A stretch of 64,000 nucleotides of DNA from Eutypella sp. D-1 (taxonomy: Eukaryota; Ascomycota; Sordariomycetes; Xylariales; Diatrypaceae), in the NCBI GenBank assembly GCA_023313575.1, contig JAJTTP010000007.1, positions 1,178,001-1,242,000 of the forward strand, written 5' to 3'. The notes under the pieces were generated by a model. The model was not told the origin of the DNA. It saw only the letters and a program-made list of their open reading frames with translations, and ran no database searches. Made by a program: the position numbers and the translations under genes. Numbering within the stretch: the stretch's first letter is position 1; each line of letters starts with the position of its first letter. Shown piece after piece: positions 48,710-59,327 of the stretch.

Positions 48710-50963
48710 ATGTCAGGATTCGACCTGAGCTCGCTTCTTTTGCGAGCGGGGCGAGAAGGGGCTCAGATGCGCCGCCCACCACGCGGGCCCGTGATCCGGG
48801 CGCCGGACCTCGATGGCTCTCCACAGTCGAGCGGGGTGTCCGCGTCGACGTCGCAGGCCGCCCTCGCGGCGTGCCTCGTCCTCGCCTCAGCTTCCGTAGT
48901 GCTCCACGCCTACACCAGGATCTTTCGCCTTAGGCGTGCTTATTGGGAGGACTGTAAGTTAGCCAAAAAGGAAACTAGGACATCAACCTCTTGCCTACAT
49001 GTCACTCCCGATCTGAGCGGATGCGTCCCTTGCTCTAGAGGGCGGGTGCTACGATCCCAACGTGGATGGTCGATCGGTTATGTGTAAGGTCTCCGGCTAA
49101 TAGGATGGGCTGTGGCATAAATCGCACACTTTAGATGTTATGCTCTTGTCGATGGTCAGTAGGGCGCACGCGCAAACCAAACACGCCAAGCTCGTGTCCT
49201 CCGTATTTACGTTTTACCGTGTCTATTAACCAAGCTCTTCGGATGGTAGGCCCTCTATTTCGCGCAGATTTATTACCTTTGCCGGGTCCAGAACTCGGAT
49301 AAGGGCTGGTTCGTTCACGTCTGGGACTTCCGTTCACAGGACGTCCCGCAATACATCCATGTTAGCAACCCCCCCCCCCCCCCCTTCCAAGGTATTCACA
49401 AAAGAGCAACTACCTTCCGGCCCATCTATTTGAAGTGGAATAAGATAGAAGAGAAGAAAAGAGAGGACAAATTCCATCCCGCTATGTACACATAGCCACC
49501 ATGCCCCAGACAGAAGTACCCACATGCTCCGTCCCACTACTGACCCGAACCACGCCTGGTGCGCAAAACCGGCACAGATGACCTCTTATGCGATAAACAC
49601 GCACCTGGCGACGATGGCGCTCCTGAAGGCGTGCGTGCTGTGGCAGTGGGCACGGATGCTCCGACCCCCCGTGGGTGGCCGCCGCAGCCGCAGCCGCAGC
49701 CGCGCACACGACCCCTTCTTCTTCTGGTCCTGCCACGCGCTGGCCGCCGCCAACGCCGTGTTCTACGGCGTCGCGATCCTGGTGTTCAACGTGGGCTGCT
49801 CGTGGAGCAGAGGGGCGGTCGGGAGGGGAGGGGAAGGCGGGTGCGCCGTCGATGCCCGCGCCTTCGCGCTCGCCTCCGCCGTGCTCGCTTTCGTCCTCGA
49901 TGTCCTTGCCCTACTGCTGCCGCAGGGGTTCATTGTGAGAGCAACCTCCTCCTTCCTGCCCTGCTTGCCTACTCAACCTATGATTTCGTGGTAATCTCTA
50001 CGCGGCGTGGACCTCACTAGGGGAGGGTTCTCAGGCTAGCATTGGGGGAATCTCGTAGCTGACTTCCTATGTTCGTAGTGGACGCCCAATGTGCCGCGCA
50101 GGAAGAAGCTGGGCATATCTATCGTATGCGCAGTAGGGCTTATGTACGTGTGGAACCTCCACCCCTGACCCCCCTAAAGCCCCGACTGCTTAAATGAAAT
50201 TAGGCAAATGTAGTGGAAATCCGTAGTGGCAACTACTGACGTCTACTCCAGTGCCGTGGTGGCCGCAGGTTTCCGGCTAGCGGCACTCACGGAATTCCAG
50301 CGCGGCGACGACGACGTAACTTGGACGCTGGCCGTGGTGGCGCTGTGGAACCTCGCCGAGGCGACGGCGGCGGTCCTGATCTACGCGGCGCCCTCGGCGC
50401 CCTCGGCCCTCGCGCACATGGCGTCGGCGCTATCCCGCATCGGCGGGGCAGAGCATCACCGCAAGGACGCCGCTGCCGGCGGTAGCGACGACGACGACAA
50501 CAATAGCGGGGGAAAATTGCCATCCTCTCCTGCCTGGCCGCTCGGGAGCATGATGGCCGGCCACCACCACCACAACAGGACGAGGAAGAAGTCCCGCTCC
50601 CGCGGCCCGCAGAGGGTGTACCGGGAGATCACGGATGGCGGGGACTCGGACGGCCGGCCGCCGCCGCGGGCGCCACCGCGGGCGTGGGCGCGGGTGGCGC
50701 CGACGGGGCTCCAGCGCGTCAGGATCACGGCGTCGTTCCGCGGCAAGGGGGAGGAGGATCTGGGGGGGCGGGACCAGGAGCAGCAGGAGGAGGATCAGGA
50801 CATCATCGACTTCTTCGGCGACGAGCTGCTGCACAAGGGACGGATCCTGCGGACTACGCGCTTCGAGGCCAGGAGGGATAGTACCGCCGCCGCCGACGAC
50901 CTCACCGTCGCCGATGACACGTTTAATCGCCAACATCCGTGGGCGGATCGTAGGATACGATAA
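48710..50963 (+). CDS. Seven-helix rhodopsin-domain (PTH11-like) membrane protein
   Basis: Proposed model: join(48710..48953,49135..49154,49250..49360,49578..49934,50079..50143,50252..50963), 502 residues. The start CCGCCATGTCA has good context. It is an integral plasma-membrane protein of the large fungal rhodopsin-domain/PTH11-like family, whose members are thought to sense surface or chemical cues. TM1 ends in YTRIFRLRRAYWED. TM2 is assembled across exons 2 and 3 (YVMLLSM-ALYFAQIYYLCR), followed by the family HVWDFR loop. TM3 is MALLKACVLWQWARMLRP. Other signatures are WTPNVPRRKKLG before TM6 and GDDDVTWTLAVVALWNLAEA in TM7. The cytosolic tail (about 200 residues) is charged with an Arg/Lys patch and acidic stretches. 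No CFEM domain is present. Frame is only kept if the 20-nt exon 2 is used. It is convergent with the methyltransferase-like gene, 577 bp away. Confidence 0.88.
49135..49154 (+). other. 20-nt micro-exon (exon 2) of the seven-helix gene
   Basis: It follows an acceptor TTTAG with CTAAT upstream and ends at a non-standard GTCAGT donor. It converts phase 1 to phase 0 and supplies YVMLLSM, the first half of TM2. Without it exon 1 and exon 3 are out of frame. Confidence 0.75.
49369..49384 (+). repeat. C16 homopolymer inside intron 3
   Basis: Sixteen consecutive C begin 8 nt after the GTTAGC donor of intron 3 (49361-49577) of the seven-helix gene. Confidence 0.9.
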
Positions 50964-51540
50964 GGATGATAATAATATATGTCACTTTCTTTCTTGCGCG
51001 TATAGTGTGAAGTGCAGTTTAGCTTCTTTTCTCCTTTCTTCTTTTAACGCCGTCTAAATTGGGTATAATGTGTACTTTGGATGCCCTCCACGTATTTATT
51101 TTTTGATGATGATGGAGCGAGGACGTGGCCCATCATCTTGCAGCTTATATAACCTAGAATAGGTTGAGTAGATGGTAGGCAAGCTCTTCTGGAGCTAGGT
51201 AGGCTCTCTCGCGTGATAAACCTAACCAGACTACGGAAGCCGGCGATCCTTACAGGCAAGCCCCTGGACCGTCCCGATACGCAGCCTTTGGATTACATAT
51301 CCTTGTGACACATTACCTGTGACATTCCCGGGGGACTCTCTAATCTGCTCTCAGTGGGCAGTTTTGCGGACCCGGAGTCGGGCCGGAGTAGGGCTTTGGA
51401 CATGTACGGGATGTTACGCAGCCTACAAGGCCCCGACGGCGGTGATCCGGACTGGTAGCAACTGCCATATTCCATTGATATCACGATGCGACCGTATTTA
51501 GTCTTGGGCTTTCTTCCTCCCTTTCGTCCTAGTATTTCCT
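50964..51540. other. Convergent 3' intergenic region
   Basis: 577 bp between the stop codons of two convergent genes. T-rich after 50964 on the + strand. No coding signal was seen. Confidence 0.6.
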
Positions 51541-52914
51541 CTACGCGTCTTTCTTCGGGGCCCTGTCGCCTCGCTGGAAGACGAACAGGGCCTCGTCCTT
51601 CCCGGGGAAACTGGGGAGGGGGATCTGGACGACCTTGGTCCAGGTGGGCTCCTCGGCGGCCATGTACTCGTCCATGGTGCGGCCGCGGAAGGAAGTGTAG
51701 CCGTTGCGGTTCTGGGTGCCGACGACGGCGAGGGTGTCGCCGGCGTAGGCGCCCAGGAGACCGCGCGTGAAGGCGCCCTCCTCGCCGCCGGCGACGCCGC
51801 CGCCCACGATGGGGTAGACGACCAGCAGGACCTTGTCGGGGGCGCCGGCTGGCCGCTGGCGGCGCAGCCAGCGCGCGGCGTCGTCGGGGACGGTGTCGCG
51901 GACCCAGAGGGTCCGCCATGCGCTCTGCCCGCTGTCTACCGCCACCACCGGCCCCACGCCCCCATGCCGCCGCAGCATGAACGTCCAATACCCGTTGCCG
52001 GACCCCGCGTCGACGATGCCCCGCCCTGCCGCCACCACCCGCAGCACCTCGAGCGCCTCCCGCGACGGGCACGCGCACCCGAAGTGGTGCATCAGCACCG
52101 GCAGCACGGGGTGGCCGGCGGTGGCGCCGGGTGCGGACTCCGAGAGCTCGCACGGTCCGCACCACTCCAGGTTGCGGCAGCTCCAGGCCGCGAAGTCGAG
52201 GTACGGGTTGTAGTAGAGGTCCTCCTCATTCTTCTTCTCCTTCTCTTGGGGGTAGTCTGCCACTGCCGTTTCCCCGGGTTGCTGCTGCTGCTGCGTCGCC
52301 GCCTTCTTGTTCTTTTTCTTCGCTTTTTTTACTTTGGGGATCTCGAGCTCCGGACGCGCCGGGTGCACGTAGCGCTTTGCGAGCAAGTGCTCGGCGACGG
52401 CGGCGCGGACGGACCCCTTGCGCGCGTTGGCGGCGAATCCGCGCAGCGCGGCGGGGGTCGCGGTCGCGGCGTCGAAGATGGCTAGGTAAGCGTCGACGTC
52501 CTGTCTCGTGGGCGGGTTCGGGTGCGGCCGCGGCGGTGCCGCCTCCGCGACGCTCGGGTCTCGGTACCACGCGTGCAGGGTCCCGTGGTCGCCGTTGCCG
52601 CGCCCCAGCGACACGGCGTGCTGCGCCTGCGCAAGCGTCACACTCATTATGGCATGGTAGACGTACGTGTCTTGCTTCTTTTTGTTGTCGTCGTTGTCGT
52701 CGTTGTCGTCGCTGGGAGGAGCAGGAGGAAGGGGGGATGTAGATGGAAGCGAGAATGACGCTGCTATCGCGGAATAGAAGTCATCCCGCTCGAGATGCGC
52801 CGCCGCGCGCGCGTGCAGCTCGCTGTCCGCGATGTACCGGCTCGGGTTCCAGGTCGGCGAGCCGACGCAGTAGGTGAACTTGCCGTCATCATCGTCGGCT
52901 GCGCTGGGTCCCAT
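51541..52914 (-). CDS. SAM-dependent methyltransferase-like protein
   Basis: A single-exon gene of 457 residues starting at ATG 52914. The C-terminal half is a Rossmann-type fold with the glycine-rich SAM-binding motif IVDAGSGNGYWTFMLRR at about residue 300 and the motif-II acidic strand VVAVDSG. Further strongly patterned blocks are LDFAAWSCRNLEWCGPC and VLMHHFGCACPS before it. After it come LWVRDTVPDDAARWL, LLVVYPIVGGG, VVGTQNRNGYTSF and LPSFPGKDEALFVF. I know this set of blocks from a conserved uncharacterised fungal protein family, and the substrate is unknown. The N-terminal half is helical, with two low-complexity inserts: an Asp/Asn/Lys run at about 70-80 and a Lys/Gln run at about 200-220. 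Methyl transfer itself is inferred from motif I, and no substrate motif such as NPPY was seen. Confidence 0.88.
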   Translation of the reverse strand: MGPSAADDDDGKFTYCVGSPTWNPSRYIADSELHARAAAHLERDDFYSAIAASFSLPSTSPLPPAPPSDDNDDNDDNKKKQDTYVYHAIMSVTLAQAQHAVSLGRGNGDHGTLHAWYRDPSVAEAAPPRPHPNPPTRQDVDAYLAIFDAATATPAALRGFAANARKGSVRAAVAEHLLAKRYVHPARPELEIPKVKKAKKKNKKAATQQQQQPGETAVADYPQEKEKKNEEDLYYNPYLDFAAWSCRNLEWCGPCELSESAPGATAGHPVLPVLMHHFGCACPSREALEVLRVVAAGRGIVDAGSGNGYWTFMLRRHGGVGPVVAVDSGQSAWRTLWVRDTVPDDAARWLRRQRPAGAPDKVLLVVYPIVGGGVAGGEEGAFTRGLLGAYAGDTLAVVGTQNRNGYTSFRGRTMDEYMAAEEPTWTKVVQIPLPSFPGKDEALFVFQRGDRAPKKDA

Positions 52915-53525
52915 CGTAGGGGTTGTGTTGTGGTGTCAGTTGGGGAATACCAGAGTTTCTAGGAGTGTTATGCAGTGGTGTTGAGGTCCGGAATTGGCCG
53001 ACTTGGGTGCGATTTGGAGGGGTACACCATACTAGAGGCTCCCCCTAGGCCCCCCCTAGGCTCCCTAGTTGGAGGGGTTCCGGCTACTAAGAAACGAACT
53101 TTGTACCGCCTTATGACTCCATTAGTAACACTTTCTTAGCATCTTCGCTAGAGGCTAGGCACACGTTTTTAGGGGTCGGAGACCAAGAGGCTCAGTAGCT
53201 ACTTGTCAAGCTGGTAAACTGCAACTTCTCCTTGGCCTTGCTCATTGCTGTGTTTTCTTTTCTTTTCTTCCCGACTGAACCTAGGCTGTTGGTATTTGAA
53301 GTTCGAGGATACCTACTTAGGTACCTAAGTATGAAGGCGTCTGCATCCATGGATTTTAGTTTCCCAGTGCATTATGTCCGTTGTTCTGCTTGCGCAAGAT
53401 GAAGGCAATGTATACTGAAATTACATATATTGAAAAGAAAAAAGGTCTAGACACGTATGCGAAAGGGGTATTGCTATAATTCATCGCTCGGCTCGTACAT
53501 TTCATTAATACCATTCCTTTGAAAC
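52915..53525. other. Intergenic between two minus-strand genes
   Basis: It holds the promoter of the methyltransferase-like gene and the 3' region of the glycosyltransferase gene. A direct CCCCCTAGGC-type repeat lies near 53040-53070. No coding exon is supported, apart from a possible alternative last exon of the glycosyltransferase near 53495. Confidence 0.5.
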
Positions 53526-54986
53526 CTAGAATATCCTCTTTATGCTCGGTCTTACCCACTGGACCTCCTTGCATTTCCCCTTCTCCCAGCGCGCCTCGAT
53601 ATGTGGCTGACCCCGCCCAGCTCCATGTTCCTGATCGTCGGAGGGCGATCTCTTTCTGCCATGTTGGAATTCGTGGAGATCTGAGAAGAGGAGAGGCTTC
53701 TGTTGTCCGGAGAAGTTGCGAATTGTTAGCAATGCCGTAGATCAAAACCAGGAGCCCATCGAAAGGAAAAATGACGTGAACTTTACCTCGAACATCCTCC
53801 GGCTATGCTCCCACCTCCAAAGCGGCCGCATGTCCTCGATCTTGGTTTTGTGCATCGTCAACACGGGCTGACACCAGTGGCCCTCATCGAACGGTACGCC
53901 GTGGAGGGGGTGGGGGTTGAACAGCGGGAAGTAGCCGGACAGGTGGACGCCGACGTTGTGCAGCGCCCAGCCGAGGACGCTGTCACCGCAGGGATCCACG
54001 CGCAGGAGGTCCATCCAGCGGCGGCTCAGGGATGCCTCAAGGAAATCGCCGTCCCTCCCGCTCTGGCGAGCGAGCAGCTGCTTCACGGCGGCGCGGCTGA
54101 GCACGAACCCCGGCCCACCATTGGCGAAGTACGTGAGCGACTCCGGCTTGCCGGGCGTCGCCAAGCGGCCGGGCGACGGGCTGCCCATGTACAGCGGCTG
54201 GTCGTGGTCGAGGTTCCCGAGGAACCGGAACACGTTGTCCCAGACGACGTACGTGTCCGTCTCGTAGAAGAAGTACCACCTCTTGTTCGGGCGCAGCAGC
54301 CAGGCCCGCTCGATCATGGGCAGGAACTTGTACTTGTCGAGCAGCCAGCCGTCTAGGGTCGGCGGCGCCTCTTCGTTCGGGTTGGTGGTGGGCTCCCGGT
54401 CGTTCTTCTGGTACTGGTTGTGGATTTTGGTATAGTTGACGAAGTGGTCATTCTCGAAGTGATAGGCGGCTGGCAGCTCGGCGATGACGTCGATCACCTC
54501 GTGCCCGTACAGGGTCTCTTCTGCGTCGGAGACCACCAGGAGGTCGTCTATGCAAGCCGAAACGCTCTCCAGCTGCGCCTCGACCCTGTCCCTCTTCTCG
54601 TTGTGGCCCATCTTGAGCACAGGCTGGATCATGTGGTCCGTCAGGTGGCGGGGAAACGAGCGACACAGCTCCTCGATGGGTGTTGCATCGCTGACGTCCT
54701 GGGATACGGGCCGGAACTCGCTCGCGGTGTCCCATTGATGGTATTTCGGCCGGTCGGGGCCGTCGTCTAGAAGCGGCCTCGGGTTCTCGATTGGATCACG
54801 CGGCGGCGGCTGCTGCTGCGAATGGAAGAAAACGTAGGAGATGGCGAGGATGAAAACCACACCTATCGCGGCGGATGCGATGAGGATTTGGTAGACGCGC
54901 TTGTTGAAACCCCTATTTCTGCCATTTATTGGATAGTACCCGTCTAGGCGGGTCGCCCAAGACGACAGTTCTCCCGTCAATTTCAT
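53526..54986 (-). CDS. Type II membrane glycosyltransferase, GT31-like
   Basis: Proposed model: complement(join(53526..53699,53787..54986)), 457 residues. The start ATG at 54986 (A at -3) gives a short cytosolic tail, one membrane anchor at residues about 31-54 (YQILIASAAIGVVFILAISY) and a lumenal catalytic domain, the layout of Golgi glycosyltransferases. The strand WYFFYETDTYVVWDNVF (about 237-253) carries the ETD/DTD metal-sugar-nucleotide motif. PLYMGSP, TYFANGGPGFVLSR and the DPCGDSVLGWALH block are typical of fungal GT31/fringe-like enzymes. The donor sugar and acceptor are unknown. One N-glycosylation sequon (NYT) is visible. The 87-nt intron has GTAAAG, CTAAC and ACAG signals, phase 0, and joins RRMFE to KPLLFSDLHEF. 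A GTAAGA after VQW near 53547 could give an alternative C-terminus. Confidence 0.86.
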
Positions 54987-56650
54987 GGTGTTTGCTGCCT
55001 TCAAGTCATGTGTATATGGTGTTGTATGTGTCCGTGTTTTGGGTGGGTATCGGGACACACAAATCTTTCTCCGGGGATGGATATGGAAAAAAAGGTAAGG
55101 AAAAGAAAGAAGAAAGGAAAAAAAACCAGATTAGCTAAGGAAAAGGATAAGCAATCAATTGAAAGGAGAGTTGCAATTTCCTCTCTTACGCAGCAGACAG
55201 GTAGGATTATTCGTGTAACGGACATGCCCCTCGTCGGGCAGTCAAAAGCAGCAGACCTTGCCGATGGTAGGATCCGATATCACACACCACTCTGACCCAT
55301 TCGGCAGGCAAGCAGGATATCTATGACGCCCTCGTATCCTTCGTACCAGGATGGTCATATTCCCCAGTTATTAATATAATACAGACCAGTCATTCCATCA
55401 CCTTTTTGTTTAACTCCTATCTGAGGATTATTAGCACTGGGTTTTGGTGGGAATTGCTCAGAGTACTTGGCGCATCCTTCGCCCCTTCGCCCCCCTTTCC
55501 TCTAAGCTGTAATGAGTATACAATTAGGTCGTATTCGACGATACTAATTGAACTTATACTGGCTACTTCTCATTCTAGGATTAATGGGAGCATTTCTGTT
55601 AGTATTTTCCCCATCATACCCATGTCAAATGCGAATCCAATAGTAGGAAGAAATATAACTCCCCGTAGCCGCATAAAGTATGCTGTGGACCTGCACATTC
55701 GAATCCTACATGACCTTCAATCAACGCCAACCTAGCTAGAGCTAGGTAGTGCGATGGCCTCGAGCATCTAGACCGCCATGGCATACCGCTGCCGCGCCTA
55801 CGGTAGCCCCCGCGATCCGGATCAAGGGCGCCGTGGGGAAAGGGACCCGGTAGCACGGTGCTGGACTCCGTAAGTCGACAGCGCGTGGGTCTGCTGGCCA
55901 AGCCCGGGTTTTAGGGGCTTGGCTTTGGGGTTTTTTTTTTCTTTGCATCGGACACCCGCACGGTCGGAGGCCGAGTGGGGCTACGGGACCCGATCTCAGC
56001 AATGGCTCGGGCAAATAATTTCATTTCATCAAAAAGATACAGATGAATGCGCCAGCAGCCTGGGAGCTTGCCCATATTAGGCAGTGCACGAGTCCATTGG
56101 CGTTGGGAGTGTAGAACACACATTACTCGGGCGACTTCGCCGGGGGGGGAGGGAGAGGGCGGGGTTAGAGTCGGGACCTAATACCGTCTTTCCTCTCAGA
56201 GACACCGATGATGCGCGCCTTGTGTATACGCGCGCCGTTCCCGGCAGGACCACAACTCCGAGCTATCATGACAATTGTTAGTTTCTCGATCTGGATCACA
56301 ACTAATGCCCCTGCTAAAAATAGCATCGACCTGGTTCCCCCATCGCAGACGGAGAGCGAAGGAAGCGGGGAGACGGCGGCGACGCTATCAAGGGCTTGTG
56401 TCCAAAGATGTCTACTGTGCATGTCAAGATGGCGGAGATAGCCATATGGTTTGAGTCAGTCGCAGTTTGGACATTCGTGCCGCAACTGCGAATAGGGCTA
56501 CCATATACTCCGTACATACTGATCATGTAGCTTTAACGCAGGGTATTGCTTTTATGAAATGGGTGAAGGCGAAAAAAAAAGAAAGGGAAAAAAAAACAAC
56601 CCCCAGAGCCCACAATATTAAGTACTTAATAATTCCCCCAGATCCCTCTA

Positions 56651-56717
56651 GCAGTGGGCATCGAACCGTTAACCTCTCTGCTGTCCTTTGGGATAGCTCA
56701 TGGTTGCCCACAGTGGT
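56651..56717 (-). repeat. Inverted repeat with tRNA B-box-like word
   Basis: GTGGGCA (56654-56660) is complementary to TGCCCAC (56705-56711), with GAACC/GGTT pairing inside. The minus strand contains GGTTAACGGTTCGATGCCC, which matches the GGTTCGAnnCC internal promoter word of tRNA genes. The T-arm 3' strand is missing, so no cloverleaf forms. It could be a decayed tRNA or a tRNA-derived repeat. Confidence 0.35.
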
Positions 56718-56912
56718 AGCTACCCCGCCAAACGAGCATTAAAGCATCGAGTCCAACGCCCACTGGGAAAACGAGCTCCTATTTAGTCTTAAGTGTTCCG
56801 TATCTTGAGCAAGGATATCGCTTTTTTTTCTCTCGCGCGAAACGATGCAGACTTTTTGTCTAGATCCTGGAAACGAAAGAATAGCATTAGAGACCCTTCC
56901 AGCTGCAGCTGA

Positions 56913-56960
56913 GGTTACAGTTACGATTACAGTTCGATTACAGTTACGGTTACGGTGACG
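56913..56960. repeat. Imperfect TTACAG/TTACGG hexamer repeat
   Basis: About seven diverged copies of a TTACrG unit in tandem, partly offset by a CGA insertion. Confidence 0.75.
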
Positions 56961-57843
56961 GCGTTTTCATCCGAAATTCCGCTCATCGGGATTTACTCAC
57001 CTACAGGCGTCCGTTGTGCACAATACCTAGGTTGAGTAACCGACCTAGTAACTGAATAGCTGGCCGAGGGCTCAAGAAGGCAGCTAGCTAGCTACACGCA
57101 CGGATACATCATGCACGGATGGTGATGCGCTACGTTCAGTTGCTGACCGCCGGCCGCGACTCGCCCAACCCAACCCGGGCCGCGGCATATGTACGTACTT
57201 ACACACGCCCTTATGGCATCGCCTATCTTCCTGTGTCTCCGGGGTTCCATGGGGATGGCGCCACGTGACGACACAACACTGTCACGGAGCCGCGTTGAAC
57301 AATTCACGACAGATCTGTTGGTGACGCAAAACTTAATGGATAGAATCCATAACTCAATGCACTTATTATTTGCATATTCAGTGAGTTAAGATGAGGGGGG
57401 ACGAGGCGAGCTTTGGAAACTGCCCGACATGCATGCGTAGGTGGATGGACAAGATGGGATGACAATGGGATGCCAAGCCACTTTGACATACGTAGTATAT
57501 TTACGTATTAGACTACCTCGGTAGTTAAAGGTTAAATGCAATTGCTAGGCCTGTTCAGGAAAGAAGCTATAGACAACTCAATGGAAAATCGGTGGGAAAT
57601 CAGTGGAAAATCAGAAGGAATGTCGTCATGCAAGCAAGTTAGGGTCCACAACCGGATCCAAATTATATCCCGATATAGTTAGAGTCCCTACAAGTCAGCT
57701 ACATATTGAAGCTTTTTGACGGGGACGGACAGTACCTAGAGCTAACATCTCGTACTTTGTAAGTCCGCTATGTGTGTGAATACAGCCGAAGAATGTCGAA
57801 AATAATGTCCAGTCATTGACAGAATTCCTCAGATATTTGCCTA

Positions 57844-57862
57844 TCTCTCTCTCTCTCTCTCC
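57844..57862. repeat. (CT)n microsatellite
   Basis: About nine CT dinucleotides followed by CCCCC, about 720 bp upstream of the SUR7-family start. Confidence 0.9.
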
Positions 57863-58574
57863 CCCACTCATCACAGTCACCTGCAAGCTTGCAAGCTTGT
57901 AAGCTTTCTTAGTCGATTGTTTCGTTCGTCATCCTTTCCTCTCTCTTCTTTTTCTTATTACTATTTAACCTTCCAACCAATAATCCCTGAGATGATCTGC
58001 CATTGTTTCGCACCCGTCCTTTGTACTCCCCAAGAACAGGCATCTTTGTATAACCTCACACAATAGCAACACCAAAAACTACTATCCCATTGTATTGGCA
58101 AATATACTCCCTACCTTATTGTACATACCGAAAAGACTTCATATTATTTAATAGGACATAGGTTATTACCCTAGGTAGCTCACCTTGGCAACCGGTCCTT
58201 TACGTCTTAGACATTGAGACATTGACTCGCGACCAAATCACCCCGCATACTACCTGGAAGAAGGGTAAGAATTCATATTTGCTTTTCCCTTCCTCCATCG
58301 TAAACAAAAAGCAGCAGCACGCCTCTCTTTCTCTTTCTTGCTCCTGCTTCCCTCTTTTTCTTCCCTACAGCATCGAGTTAGTACAAGACAGTCAGCTAAC
58401 ACACCGATCAGAGCACTCCATTTCCGTTGGTGCTGCGGTGTGACATCATAACCACCAACACCAATTAGGATATTGGAGCCGAACCTTAAGAGAGAGAGGG
58501 AAAAAAAGGAGAGAAAAAAAACAACCCCCCCCTTTAGCTGCCCGTCGCCGCTGCCGCCGTTACATCCGACGACA

Positions 58575-59327
58575 ATGGTGCGAAACGCGATCCTGGCGCC
58601 GGTGTCGCTGGTCTTAATGGCCGGCGCCATCGTCATGATGATATTTGTCATCCTGGCCGGCGTGCGAAACGTAACGCCGCTGAACGACACCTACTTCCTG
58701 CGCGCCGACACTCACGACATCACCGGCGCCCGCCCGGTATCACAGTGGTCTTACTTCTATATCTGTCGCCCGGGCAATACCGGCTGTTCGGGGGCTTGGC
58801 CCGACCCACCAATCGGTTGGGCGTGGTCTGCCTACGCCCGCAACGCGCCCGCCAGTATCGTCGGTGACAAGGGCGGGCACACCACCAGCTCCTACTACTA
58901 CTATATGTGGCGCTTTGGCTGGGTCTTCTACCTGATTGGCTTCTTTTTCGCGGTCATAAGCTTTTTCGCCGGCTTCCTGGCTTGTCTCGGCCGCCTTGGT
59001 GCCGCCCTCGCCGGCCTCGTCGGCCTCACCTCTCTCTTCTTCACCTCGCTTGCCGCCGCTCTCATGACCGCCACGTTCGTTAAGATGCGCGACGCCTTCC
59101 GCGACGCCGGCCGTGACGCCTCACTTGGCCGCTACGCTTTCGGTTTCACGTGGGCTGCCTGGACTTGCATCCTCCTCGCCACCGTCATCTACTTCCTCGG
59201 CGTCTTCCGCAGCCGCGACCGCGACACCGCCGCGCGCCGAGGAACCGGTGGTCGTCGCTGGGGCCGCAGGCGCAGCGTCCGTACCTCCGTCGGCAGCGGC
59301 CACAGAGTCAAGGACGATTATGCGTAA
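58575..59327 (+). CDS. SUR7/PalI-family plasma membrane protein
   Basis: A single-exon protein of 250 residues, chosen from ATG 58575 (GACAATGG; upstream frame has no ATG). Four membrane spans are visible at about 8-29, 115-138, 141-167 and 188-211, with both ends cytosolic, the SUR7-family topology. The first extracellular loop has the family pattern TYFLRADT, QWSYFYIC and GCSGAWPDPPIGW, with Cys64 and Cys71 available for a disulfide. Family members such as Sur7, Fmp45 and Pun1 sit in the membrane compartment occupied by eisosomes or act in cell-wall integrity. Which subgroup this belongs to cannot be fixed from motifs alone. The tail is strongly basic (RRGTGGRRWGRRRSVR), suited to lipid headgroup binding. 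Confidence 0.9.
   Translation: MVRNAILAPVSLVLMAGAIVMMIFVILAGVRNVTPLNDTYFLRADTHDITGARPVSQWSYFYICRPGNTGCSGAWPDPPIGWAWSAYARNAPASIVGDKGGHTTSSYYYYMWRFGWVFYLIGFFFAVISFFAGFLACLGRLGAALAGLVGLTSLFFTSLAAALMTATFVKMRDAFRDAGRDASLGRYAFGFTWAAWTCILLATVIYFLGVFRSRDRDTAARRGTGGRRWGRRRSVRTSVGSGHRVKDDYA

Larger units (their letters stand above)
54987..58574. other. Divergent intergenic region and SUR7 leader
   Basis: No supported gene. It contains a tRNA-like inverted repeat at 56651-56717, a TTACAG/TTACGG repeat at 56913-56960 and a CT run at 57844-57862. From 57880 a pyrimidine-rich stretch continues to the SUR7-family start, consistent with its promoter and leader. Confidence 0.55.
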
